DNA from: Aurantibrevibacter sp041747755
Lineage (GTDB): Bacteria > Bacteroidota > Bacteroidia > Flavobacteriales > Flavobacteriaceae
Assembly (NCBI GenBank): GCA_041747755.1
Contig: JBGTEN010000158.1
Coordinates: 3,777 to 67,776 of the forward strand
DNA: 64,000 nt
Direction of reading: 5' to 3'
Below, in pieces: positions 43,960 to 51,983 of this stretch. The position numbers were made by a program, and so were the translations under genes. Position 1 is the first letter of the stretch, and each line of letters starts with the position of its first letter. Under the pieces are notes generated by a model. The model had not been told where the DNA came from and searched no databases. It saw nothing but the letters and a program-made list of their open reading frames with translations.

Positions 43960-44720
43960 AATTTTTCAAAAACTCCCAATCCGAAAAGGGCAAAATCATA
44001 TTTTACCGGATCCAAAGGATCTAATTTTCTAAGATTGTAATCGAGTTCTGCTAGAGCTGTTGCATCATTTTGCTTCCGCTTTAGCAAACCTAGTTTTCTG
44101 GCTACATTTCCGGAGTGTACGTCTAAAGGACAAGATAATAGGGCAGGGGAAATACCTTTCCATAATCCAAAATCAACACCGGTTGTGTTGGGTCGCACCA
44201 TCCACCTTAAAAACATATTGATCCTTTTGGCGGCAGATCCTTTGTCGGGGTCGGAAATATGTTTGGTTGTTCGTTGCGGGTGTGGTATTTTAAAAAATAG
44301 TTGTTTAAAGTGCGAAATTGAAGGTTGCATGGTTTTTACACCCGGCTTGGGAATAAATGAAGTTTCCAATCCGCCATGCTGTTGGTATACATTTTGCAAG
44401 CCCTGAATAAAATAAGTAAGATCTTCAGTATTAAAAGTTCTATGGACAAAGCCTTCTAACCGATTTAAATCATTTTGAGTATGGTTTAGGGTGAAGTCAT
44501 ACGGACTATAATCTAATAATTCTATCATTCTATTGGCATTGGAAATGATACTTTTGCGATTTCCCCAGGCGATAGTTGCAGTTAGAAAAGCGCTAATTTC
44601 GATATCCTCTTTTTTAGAAAACTGATGCGGAATTTGGATGGGATCACTTTCCAGAAATTGGGGATGGTTGTATTGTTCCACTTTAGCGTCCAAAAATTCC
44701 TTCAATTCAATTGAAATCAT
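43956..44720 (-). CDS. TIGR02757 (DUF2400) family protein
   Basis: The 254-residue protein matches the TIGR02757 pattern: FSKKEDIEISAFLTATIAWGNRKSII near the start and KRINMFLRWMVRP followed by DFGLWKGISPALLSCPLDVHSGNVARKLGLL. The HhH-like second half hints at nucleic-acid binding, but function is not known. The gene is last in an operon with a CPBP protein and a LolD-like ATPase, all joined by ATGA overlaps. Confidence 0.9.
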   Translation of the reverse strand: MISIELKEFLDAKVEQYNHPQFLESDPIQIPHQFSKKEDIEISAFLTATIAWGNRKSIISNANRMIELLDYSPYDFTLNHTQNDLNRLEGFVHRTFNTEDLTYFIQGLQNVYQQHGGLETSFIPKPGVKTMQPSISHFKQLFFKIPHPQRTTKHISDPDKGSAAKRINMFLRWMVRPNTTGVDFGLWKGISPALLSCPLDVHSGNVARKLGLLKRKQNDATALAELDYNLRKLDPLDPVKYDFALFGLGVFEKF

Positions 44721-45280
44721 TCTAACGGAAGGTTAAATAATTTTAAAATGAGAACAGGTAAAAATAGAATCATATTATAGGCAGCATGAAGCGCAATTGC
44801 CCAAAGTAATCCAAAACGCACCCGAATAAATCCCAGAAAAAAACCTACACCTATTTGAGGGGCTACCAATAAAGGCAAAAAAAGTAAAACAGTAGTTGTA
44901 ATTTCAAAATTGGTGATGTGATAAAACCCAAAAACCAGGGTAAACAGATAAAAAATTAGATTAAAAAATCTACTCTTTTTGAACAAAACAAGCGGAGCTC
45001 TAAAAATTAGTTCTTCTAGTATCGGAGCAATTGCAACTGCTAAAAGAACAATTACTGGCAATGGGTATTTTTCAAAAAGTTCTTCTATGGCATGTTCTCC
45101 TACAACTAGCAACCCCAATTCTTCTAAGAGTCCTATTAGGAACGAAAAAGTTATACTCAACAAAAGCGCATAAACTAAAAGTCGGCCAAAGACGTCCAAT
45201 CGATATTTAAAGTCAAGGTTTTTGTCCTCTAAGTAAATAGGATGTTTTACAAATTCCCAGATCTTATGTAATCGTATCAT
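44717..45280 (-). CDS. CPBP family intramembrane glutamic endopeptidase-like protein
   Basis: The 187-residue protein has about five membrane segments and the CPBP motifs EELIFR (E89, E90, R94), FYHITN and HAAYN, which include the catalytic glutamates and histidines of the Rce1-type intramembrane proteases. Its substrate is unknown. Overlaps of 4 bases on both sides place it between the LolD-like ATPase and the TIGR02757 gene. Confidence 0.88.
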   Translation of the reverse strand: MIRLHKIWEFVKHPIYLEDKNLDFKYRLDVFGRLLVYALLLSITFSFLIGLLEELGLLVVGEHAIEELFEKYPLPVIVLLAVAIAPILEELIFRAPLVLFKKSRFFNLIFYLFTLVFGFYHITNFEITTTVLLFLPLLVAPQIGVGFFLGFIRVRFGLLWAIALHAAYNMILFLPVLILKLFNLPLE

Positions 45281-45939
45281 AAGGTAATTAAACCATCTAC
45301 CATAGTTAATTTTCGATCTGCCATATTAGCCAGATCTTCGTTATGGGTAACAATGACAAAGGTTTGCCCAAAGGTTGTGCGAAGCTCAAAGAACAGTCTA
45401 TGTAAATTATCTGCACTTTCAGAATCAAGATTGCCACTGGGCTCATCCGCAAAAATAATAGAGGGGTTGTTCACTAAAGCTCTGGCAACTGCTACCCGTT
45501 GCTGCTCACCGCCGGAGAGTGCATTCGGTTTATGATGATAGCGATGGGAGAGCCCTAAAAAATCAAGTAGCTCTTTTGCTTTGGTTTCAGCCTCGATTCT
45601 TGGTGTTTTTTTGATAAAGGCAGGGATACAAACGTTTTCTAAAGCTGTAAATTCCGGCAAGAGTTGATGGAATTGAAAAATAAAGCCAATATGTTCGTTT
45701 CTGAATTTTGCTAAGTCCCTGTCATTTAATCGGTTCACATCAATCCCATTAATGAATAATTCACTATCAGTCTTGTTGGTTTGGGTATCTAGGGTTCCCA
45801 GAATTTGTAACAAGGTTGTTTTTCCTGCCCCGGAAGCTCCCACAATAGACACAATTTCGCTTTTTTGGATATGTAAATCAACTCCTTTTAAAACCTGAAG
45901 TTCTCCGTAATATTTTTGAATATTGGTTGCTTTTATCAT
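45277..45939 (-). CDS. lolD: LolD-like ABC transporter ATPase
   Basis: The 220-residue ATPase has Walker A GASGAGKTT (34-42), signature ALSGGEQQRVAVARAL, Walker B IIFADEP and H-loop IVTHN. It groups by pattern with the MacB/LolD type (FQFHQLLPEFTALENV). LolD with LolCE extracts lipoproteins from the inner membrane; no permease lies here, so that role is inferred. The promoter must be in the 250 bases before the folE gene. Confidence 0.85.
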   Translation of the reverse strand: MIKATNIQKYYGELQVLKGVDLHIQKSEIVSIVGASGAGKTTLLQILGTLDTQTNKTDSELFINGIDVNRLNDRDLAKFRNEHIGFIFQFHQLLPEFTALENVCIPAFIKKTPRIEAETKAKELLDFLGLSHRYHHKPNALSGGEQQRVAVARALVNNPSIIFADEPSGNLDSESADNLHRLFFELRTTFGQTFVIVTHNEDLANMADRKLTMVDGLITL

Positions 45940-46111
45940 TCTGAAAGCGAATTATTTTACTACTCTTAGTTACATTAAATTTCTTTTGGTTTACAAATTA
46001 TTCTGTAAACACCTTAACACAAAATTAGTTTCATTTAATTTAGCAAAAGATAAAACAATACTTTTTGATGCCAATAAAAAGTTAAATGGATATTTTGTGA
46101 CAATAATTAAA

Positions 46112-46119
46112 TAACTTTG
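46112..46119 (+). promoter_or_regulatory. Putative -7 promoter box for folE
   Basis: TAACTTTG matches TAnnTTTG exactly and lies 72 bases before the folE ATG. A TTTTG 14 bases upstream is closer than usual for a -33 element. Confidence 0.45.
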
Positions 46120-46191
46120 TTTAATCAAAATCAAAAATTGATAAACAAAATAAAATTTAACGGCTAAGTCCAAATTAAAAACAAAAGCATA

Positions 46192-46791
46192 ATGGCTCCA
46201 TATCAAAATCTGGAAGAATATAATTTAGAGATTACCGAAGAAATACGGGAGGGATATTCACACATCATTTCGGAATTGGGAGAAGATGTGAGTAGGGAAG
46301 GATTGGTAAAAACACCTGAACGAGCCGCAAAGGCAATGCTATTTCTCACCCAAGGTTATAAGCAGGATGCTGTTGAAATCTTGAAGGGTGCCATGTTTAA
46401 GGAAGACTATGACGATATGGTTATTATAAAAAATATTGAGTTGTATTCCTTGTGTGAACACCATATGTTACCTTTTTTTGGGAAAGCTCATATCGCGTAT
46501 ATTCCCAATGGACACATTGTTGGCTTGAGCAAAATACCTCGTGTAGTAGATGTATTTGCAAGGCGTTTGCAAGTTCAGGAAAGGCTGACTCATGATATAT
46601 TGGAGTGTATTAATAGCACTTTAATGCCTAAGGGGGTTGCTGTGGTAATCGAGGCATCACATATGTGTATGATGATGCGCGGGGTTCAAAAACAGAATTC
46701 GGTTACTACTACATCCGGCTTTCGGGGACAATTTGAAAAAATAGAGACTCGAAATGAATTCTTAAAATTATTAGGTTCGGATTTATCTTAG
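46192..46791 (+). CDS. folE: GTP cyclohydrolase I
   Basis: The 199-residue protein carries the zinc ligands C88 and C159 with H90/H91 (SLCEHHMLPFFG and SHMCMMMRG), the RVVDVFARRLQVQERLT segment and the C-terminal TTTSGFRGQF. FolE turns GTP into dihydroneopterin triphosphate, the first step of folate synthesis. No other folate genes are in the window. It is separated by about 70 bases from a membrane-protein gene. Confidence 0.97.
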   Translation: MAPYQNLEEYNLEITEEIREGYSHIISELGEDVSREGLVKTPERAAKAMLFLTQGYKQDAVEILKGAMFKEDYDDMVIIKNIELYSLCEHHMLPFFGKAHIAYIPNGHIVGLSKIPRVVDVFARRLQVQERLTHDILECINSTLMPKGVAVVIEASHMCMMMRGVQKQNSVTTTSGFRGQFEKIETRNEFLKLLGSDLS

Positions 46792-46860
46792 TTAAATTTT
46801 TGAGTTTAAATTCATTTAAATCCTTAATTTTAGACATGTCAAACAGCTAAATATCTAGGC

Positions 46861-47163
46861 ATGACTGATACTAAAGATAATAAAGTAAGGAACCTATTTT
46901 TGGGACTTTTGTTTGATGCTTTGGGCATGGTTTCTTTCATTATTCCTGGCATAGGGGAATTTGCAGACGTAATCTGGGCTCCAGTTGCAGGCTGGCTTAT
47001 GACACGGATGTACAAAGGAAAGGCAGGAAAAACTGCTGCTGTAATTACTTTCATTGAAGAGATACTACCGGGATTGGATATCATCCCAACATTCACACTT
47101 ATGTGGTTCTATACCTATGTCTTTTCAAAAGAAAGGAACAATAAAATTATAGATGTTCAATAA
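46861..47163 (+). CDS. Small membrane protein of unknown function
   Basis: The 100-residue product has two or three hydrophobic segments, a motif FIIPGIGEFADVIWAPVAGWLM, and polar ends with Lys. I recall similar short proteins in Flavobacteriaceae without a named function. It precedes the sulfite-oxidase-like gene by about 35 bases and may share its transcript. Confidence 0.75.
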   Translation: MTDTKDNKVRNLFLGLLFDALGMVSFIIPGIGEFADVIWAPVAGWLMTRMYKGKAGKTAAVITFIEEILPGLDIIPTFTLMWFYTYVFSKERNNKIIDVQ

Positions 47164-47198
47164 AAGGGCTTCTCTACTTCATAAAAAATTCACTTGGA

Positions 47199-48419
47199 AT
47201 GGAAAGAAGAAATTTCATTAAGAAATCCAGCTTAGGTTCACTAAGTGCCTTAATTGGAGTAGAAATTGTTTTCGGGAAGTCCATCCCCGAGGGCTACGAA
47301 ATTCTGGCAGTACAAGATCCGGATCCCTTTCGACTTTTTAACAAGGACAAATCCATGGTAGTTTTAAACAATAAACCATGGAATATGGAAGCTCAGGCAC
47401 ATTTATTGGATGATAGGGTTACCCCAAACAAATACATGTTTATAAGAAACAACGGTTTGGTTCCGGAAAAAATTGATGAGCAAAATTGGATATTGACTGT
47501 TGATGGAGAATCGGTAAAGCAAAAGAAGACTTATACCTTAAAGGATTTACAATCAAAATTCAAACACTATACCTATCAGTTAACGTTAGAGTGTGGTGGT
47601 AATGGCAGAAGTGAGTTTCAACCCACTGCTGAAGGAAATCAGTGGACCATTGGTGCGGTTTCCTGTGCTAAGTGGACTGGGATACGATTAAAAGATCTTT
47701 TGGCAGATGTGGGCATACAGGATAATGCGGTGTACATAGGGTATCATGCGGCAGATGAACATTTGAGCAGAGATCCCAAAAAAGAACCTATTTCCAGAGG
47801 TTTGCCAATAGACAAGGCCTTGCAAAGTGAGACCCTTTTAGCTTTTAAAATGAATGATGAGCCCATTCCTTTGGTGCATGGTTTTCCTTTGCGACTAGTT
47901 GCAGGAGGTTACCCTGCCTCAGTTTCCGGAAAATGGCTCAATAGAATTAGTGTTCGAAATAAAGTACATGATGGAGAAAAAATGACTGGTTCTTCATATA
48001 AAGTACCTTGTGAGCCTGTTGCCCCCGGGGAAAAGGTAAAGGAGGAAAACATGTGTATCATCGAGTCTATGCCTGTAAAATCATTGATTACTTATCCTAA
48101 ATCCGGGGCAATGATTGCCTTTGGAAAAAAACTCAATATCCGGGGTCACGCCTGGGCTGGGGAATTGGCGGTTTCTAAAATGGAGTATTCCATAGATTTT
48201 GGATCAAGTTGGTCGTCATGCCAAATAGAGGAGCCCGCCAATCATACGGCATGGCAACACTTTACAGCAAGTATACCTTTTCCCAAAAAGGGATATTACG
48301 AAGTTTGGGCTAGGGCAACAGATGAAAAAGGGACTTCTCAGCCCATGCTTGTGCCCGGATGGAATCCAAAGGGTTATCTAAACAATGCATGTCATCGAAT
48401 CGCTGTTAAAGTAACATAA
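47199..48419 (+). CDS. Molybdopterin-dependent sulfite oxidase family protein
   Basis: The 406-residue protein has a Tat-type start (MERRNFIKK, residues 1-9) and the sulfite oxidase fold: molybdenum-ligand cysteine in LECGGNGR (C132), SRGLPIDKAL, and HGFPLRLVAGGYPASVSGKWL, followed by the dimerisation beta-sandwich at about 270-400 (KMEYSIDFGSSW). The sequence is closer to SorA/SoxC-like enzymes than to YedY. Its stop shares one base with the start of a cytochrome gene, fitting a SorAB-type sulfite dehydrogenase. The substrate is inferred. Confidence 0.9.
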   Translation: MERRNFIKKSSLGSLSALIGVEIVFGKSIPEGYEILAVQDPDPFRLFNKDKSMVVLNNKPWNMEAQAHLLDDRVTPNKYMFIRNNGLVPEKIDEQNWILTVDGESVKQKKTYTLKDLQSKFKHYTYQLTLECGGNGRSEFQPTAEGNQWTIGAVSCAKWTGIRLKDLLADVGIQDNAVYIGYHAADEHLSRDPKKEPISRGLPIDKALQSETLLAFKMNDEPIPLVHGFPLRLVAGGYPASVSGKWLNRISVRNKVHDGEKMTGSSYKVPCEPVAPGEKVKEENMCIIESMPVKSLITYPKSGAMIAFGKKLNIRGHAWAGELAVSKMEYSIDFGSSWSSCQIEEPANHTAWQHFTASIPFPKKGYYEVWARATDEKGTSQPMLVPGWNPKGYLNNACHRIAVKVT

Positions 48420-48892
48420 TGGGCAAAAACACTAAGTCTAGTGGCTATTTTATTGGGTTCTACAGGGTGATTATTGTTTTATGTGCTATAGTAGTCATTG
48501 GCACCATCATCACGGTATATTTCTTCAAGGAGGACGATAAAGTGAATATTGATAGCTCGAACTATAGTACAATTGAAAAGGTAGAAAATTCGGATCCTGA
48601 CAAAATTGAGAACGGGATTCATCTACGTACCGGGCTAATTGAAGCCGAGGGCTTAACCGAAGTGGTAAACAATTGCACCAATTGCCATTCCGCTCAATTA
48701 GTGATTCAAAATAGAATGTCTGCAGAACGCTGGGCTGCTACCATCCGTTGGATGCAGGAAACCCAAAATTTATGGGATTTAGGAGCAAATGAAGACATTA
48801 TAATTAACTATTTAGTAACCAATTATCCGCCTGAGGATAAGGGAAGAAGAGCTGTATTGACTGATATTGAGTGGTATGAACTTGAAGAATAA
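48419..48892 (+). CDS. Membrane-anchored monohaem cytochrome c, electron partner of the preceding enzyme
   Basis: The 157-residue protein has an N-terminal membrane anchor (about 12-34), a linker and one haem site NNCTNCH (C86, C89, H90). The stretch MSAERWAATIRWMQ after the haem motif is typical of cytochromes paired with sulfite dehydrogenases. One-base overlap (TAATG) with the upstream gene supports co-translation. The distal ligand is not certain: methionines lie at M99 and near W111. Confidence 0.88.
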   Translation: MGKNTKSSGYFIGFYRVIIVLCAIVVIGTIITVYFFKEDDKVNIDSSNYSTIEKVENSDPDKIENGIHLRTGLIEAEGLTEVVNNCTNCHSAQLVIQNRMSAERWAATIRWMQETQNLWDLGANEDIIINYLVTNYPPEDKGRRAVLTDIEWYELEE

Positions 48893-48934
48893 CTCAAATT
48901 GTTAATCCTTGCTTGTTAAAATTAGATTTCTGTG

Positions 48935-49804
48935 ATGGACTATTTAAATGCTTTTGTGCAATCCTTTACGGGAACATTACGGTGGACATGGAAGTCGATC
49001 TGCTTTGACGTACCTTGGTACACCAATTATTTCTGGGGACTAATACTTATTTCTCTGCTCGTCTGGGGGTTGGAAATTACATTACCATGGCGCAAAAATC
49101 AATCCCGTTTTAGGAAGGACTTTTGGCTTGATGCCTTTTATATGTTCTTTAACTTCTTCATTTTCGCCATATTTATCAGTGGCATTTATAAACTTCTAGG
49201 TTTATTATTTAATGATTTTGGGATTTCAGACAAAAGCTTATCCCTTTTAGACCTTGCGGCGATGCCGGCCTGGCTCCAATTGGTTATCTTTTTTGTAGTG
49301 TTGGACTTTGTTCAATGGTTTACCCATATTTTATTGCATCGCTACCTATTTCTTTGGGAATTTCATAAAGTGCACCATTCAGTTAAAGAAATGGGATTTG
49401 CAGCGCATCTGCGTTACCACTGGATGGAGAATATTCTGTACAAGCCCTTAAAAACAATTGGAGTCATGGTCCTGGGAGGTTTTGAACCTGAGCAAGCATA
49501 TATCGTTCATTTTGCGGCGATTAGCATTGGCCATTTTAACCATGCTAACATAAAAATAACATGGGGTCCTTTAAAATATATTTTAAATAATCCGGTGATG
49601 CACCTGTATCACCATGCCTATGAACTACCAAAAAATACCTACGGGGTAAATTTTGGAATAAGTCTGAGCTTGTGGGACTACCTGTTTAAAACCAACTATG
49701 TTCCCGAAGATAGTGGAACCATACCTTTGGGTTTTAAGGGAGATGAGGAATTCCCGAAAGACTTTTTTGGACAGAATAGGTATGGTTTTAAGAAAAAAAA
49801 GTAA
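48935..49804 (+). CDS. Sterol desaturase/fatty acid hydroxylase family protein
   Basis: From the ATG at 48935 the protein has 289 residues, four or more membrane segments and the histidine cluster of the family: HILLHR (131-136), HKVHH (144-148) and HLYHHAYE later. These bind a di-iron centre that hydroxylates or desaturates lipids. A GTG three bases upstream is a less likely start. The gene lies 42 bases after the cytochrome gene; whether they work together is unclear. Confidence 0.88.
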   Translation: MDYLNAFVQSFTGTLRWTWKSICFDVPWYTNYFWGLILISLLVWGLEITLPWRKNQSRFRKDFWLDAFYMFFNFFIFAIFISGIYKLLGLLFNDFGISDKSLSLLDLAAMPAWLQLVIFFVVLDFVQWFTHILLHRYLFLWEFHKVHHSVKEMGFAAHLRYHWMENILYKPLKTIGVMVLGGFEPEQAYIVHFAAISIGHFNHANIKITWGPLKYILNNPVMHLYHHAYELPKNTYGVNFGISLSLWDYLFKTNYVPEDSGTIPLGFKGDEEFPKDFFGQNRYGFKKKK

Positions 49805-49883
49805 TGAGTACCATTTAAACTCCTGGGTAGGTGACTTTGTGCGCAGTTTTTTAGCCAATTGAAAGGTTTAAACGAGTTCCGGA

Positions 49884-50804
49884 TTAAAATTCTTGTTCTG
49901 TCAATTCGTTATTTAAAACAGCGCCAGCGATGTTACCCGTTGCTACTGCGTGTGCTATGGCTCGAAGTGGACTCGCATTGTCTCCGCAGGCAAAAACATG
50001 ATCTACACTTGTTTTTTGAAACATATCTACCTTGAGGAGACCTTGTTCTGTAAGTTCACATCCAAGCATTTCAGGTATTTTGCAATGCTGTTCAAAATTT
50101 GGTCGTGAATAGATGGCTTTGAGGTCAATGGTTGAAAGATCTTTAAAAACGATTTCTTGAATATTCCCCTTTTCATGCTTAAAATAAGCTATTTCCTTTT
50201 CAATTACCGGAATGTTGTGCCCTGTAATTTTATTGAGTTGTTCTTTGGTTAGTGTGGCTTCTCCGTTGGTAAATATGGTGAGGTCTTTTGTCCAATTCCA
50301 AATGAGTTGGGCATAGTGAAAAGCAAAATCTCCATTGGCTAAAATCCCTGTTCTTTCCTTTTTCACCTCATAACCGTGGCAATATGGACAATGAATTACA
50401 GAAATGCCCCAACATTCGGAAAAACCTTTAATATTGGGCATTATGTCTTTTATACCAGTAGCAAAAATGAGTCTTTTTGCTGAAAATTCTTCGCCAGCTT
50501 GTGTGACAACCGAAAAACCGTTTTCGCTTTTCTTGGCACTCAGAGCAAGGTCATTGCGAAATTTTACGGTGCTATAATTCAACGCCTGTGCTTTGGCCTT
50601 TTGTAAAATTAGACTTGGATTTTCTCCGTCTTGAGTAATGAAATTATGAGAATGTGGTGTTTGGTGGTTACATGGTAATCCGCTGTCAAGGATTAAAACA
50701 TTTCGCATTGCGCGTCCCAAAGCCATTGCTGCGGAAAGTCCTGCAAAACTTCCACCGATTATAATTACATCAAAACTTTTATTTTGGGTCATTTGCTCAT
50801 TCAA
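49884..50804 (-). CDS. Thioredoxin-reductase-like FAD/NAD(P) oxidoreductase
   Basis: The 306-residue protein has the FAD motif GGSFAG (17-22), a redox pair HCPYCHGYE (C139, C142), and GDNASPLRAIAHAVATGNIAG near the end. True thioredoxin reductases have CATC; the CPYCHGYE form marks a family that includes dithiol oxidases and many uncharacterised bacterial enzymes. The second nucleotide site (GxGxxA of NADPH binding) is weak (ILANGDFAFHYAQ), so it may work as an oxidase with oxygen. It follows the merC-like gene by 52 bases on the same strand. Confidence 0.88.
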   Translation of the reverse strand: MNEQMTQNKSFDVIIIGGSFAGLSAAMALGRAMRNVLILDSGLPCNHQTPHSHNFITQDGENPSLILQKAKAQALNYSTVKFRNDLALSAKKSENGFSVVTQAGEEFSAKRLIFATGIKDIMPNIKGFSECWGISVIHCPYCHGYEVKKERTGILANGDFAFHYAQLIWNWTKDLTIFTNGEATLTKEQLNKITGHNIPVIEKEIAYFKHEKGNIQEIVFKDLSTIDLKAIYSRPNFEQHCKIPEMLGCELTEQGLLKVDMFQKTSVDHVFACGDNASPLRAIAHAVATGNIAGAVLNNELTEQEF

Positions 50805-50856
50805 TTTATTGGGGTTGTGTCCAGTTCATTAAAGTTTTAGAAAGCAAATACTAGTT

Positions 50857-51264
50857 TTAAATAATTTTCTCCTTAACATTCTGATGAAGATGAGCACTTT
50901 TTGAAAATTTCCAGTTTTTATAATGAGAGGAAGCAACTATAGTAGCTCCAGTAACGGTAAAAATAGATTCCCATAATTCGTTTATTTCCAGTCGACTAAT
51001 CGCAATAAATGTAAAACCAATAAAAGCAAGTTTAACCGGAAAGGTGTTACGATGGACTTTTTTGTAACTCGGGTATAATGATACGGCTACCAATACTAAA
51101 CCCATGGAAATAAATATCCACTCAATCCAAGGATTCGTAAGAAAGGATAAACTTCCTAAAGAAGAAAAAGAGAGCGCTATGGGAACAAAAGCACAATGGA
51201 TGGCACATAAGAAAGAACTCGTCAGTGCAAGAATATCATAGAAGGGAGAAATTTTAGCTTTCAT
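50857..51264 (-). CDS. MerC domain-containing membrane protein
   Basis: The 135-residue protein has about four membrane segments and the MerC opening FLCAIHCAFVPIALSFSSLG, with one cysteine pair (CAIHC). MerC proteins move mercury in resistance operons, but the Bacteroidota forms without other mer genes occur near metal genes. A perfect palindrome and a second inverted repeat lie 35 to 80 bases before the start, in the shared region with the ABC operon, so both could be under the same metal regulator. Confidence 0.8.
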   Translation of the reverse strand: MKAKISPFYDILALTSSFLCAIHCAFVPIALSFSSLGSLSFLTNPWIEWIFISMGLVLVAVSLYPSYKKVHRNTFPVKLAFIGFTFIAISRLEINELWESIFTVTGATIVASSHYKNWKFSKSAHLHQNVKEKII

Positions 51265-51297
51265 AAAAAATAGTAAGCGGCAAAGCTATAAATTCTA

Positions 51298-51342
51298 AAA
51301 TACAAATGCAATTAAGTTGCATTTATAATTATATTTGTATTT
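51298..51342. promoter_or_regulatory. Nested palindromic operator (Fur/Zur-type) between merC-like gene and ABC operon
   Basis: The core AAATGCAA-TTAAG-TTGCATTT (51304-51324) is a perfect 8 plus 8 inverted repeat with a 5-base spacer. An outer pair AAATACAAAT (51298-51307) and ATTTGTATTT (51333-51342) surrounds it. The size and symmetry resemble Fur-family sites. It overlaps the -7 box of the ABC operon and the divergent promoter region, and the Fur-type gene at 54111 closes the operon, which suggests autoregulation. Confidence 0.7.
51330..51337 (+). promoter_or_regulatory. -7 promoter box of the ABC-CFFCG operon
   Basis: TATATTTG matches TAnnTTTG exactly, 20 bases before the ATPase ATG. It lies between the palindrome core and the outer repeat arm, so a bound repressor would block it. 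Confidence 0.6.
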
Positions 51343-51356
51343 AGAATCGAAAAAGA

Positions 51357-51983
51357 ATGGTTACAGTTGAAAATTTGGCATTTAGTTATAAGGACGGTCC
51401 AAATCTACAATTCCCGGATTTTCATTTAAATGAAAACGAAGAGTTATTGGTTTTAGGGGCTTCGGGTATTGGAAAATCAACCTTGTTACACTTATTATGC
51501 GGATTATTGGCGCCTAAAACCGGAAAGATTGTAATAGATAAGGTTAATATTACTGAATTCAGCCAAAAAAAACTGGATAGTTTCCGTGGACAAAATATTG
51601 GAATCGTCTTTCAAAGACCGCATTTTATTGAATCCCTAAATGTTTTAGATAATCTCCGTGCCAAAATCTTTTTCTCCCATCAAAAGGTTGCTTACGGCGA
51701 GATTGATAATTTGTTACTTCAATTGGGAATAGAAGGTTTAAAACATAAGCGTATTAAAACCATGAGCCAAGGTCAAAAGCAACGCTTGTCCATAGCCATT
51801 GCTCTGATAGGAGCTCCAAAATTACTATTGGCAGATGAGCCAACGGCCAATTTGGATGATAAGAATTGTGAAATCGTAATTGATTTACTGAAGTCGCAAG
51901 CCAAAGTGTATGGAGCCAATTTGATTGTGATTACGCATGATACCAGGATTAAGTCAATGTTTACCAACAAACTCCAGTTATGA
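51357..51983 (+). CDS. ABC transporter ATPase of the zinc-type locus
   Basis: The 208-residue ATPase has Walker A GASGIGKST (34-42), Walker B LLLADEPTANLD and H-loop VITHD. The signature reads MSQGQKQR instead of LSGGQ, which occurs in MacB/LolD-like exporters. It is the first gene of the operon and overlaps the permease by 4 bases. Its promoter region contains a palindrome typical of metal regulators. Transport role is inferred with the permease. Confidence 0.88.
   Translation: MVTVENLAFSYKDGPNLQFPDFHLNENEELLVLGASGIGKSTLLHLLCGLLAPKTGKIVIDKVNITEFSQKKLDSFRGQNIGIVFQRPHFIESLNVLDNLRAKIFFSHQKVAYGEIDNLLLQLGIEGLKHKRIKTMSQGQKQRLSIAIALIGAPKLLLADEPTANLDDKNCEIVIDLLKSQAKVYGANLIVITHDTRIKSMFTNKLQL

Noticed and set aside
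50857..51264. Mercury resistance operon
   Set aside because: No merA, merR, merT or merP; the neighbours point to zinc-type regulation.
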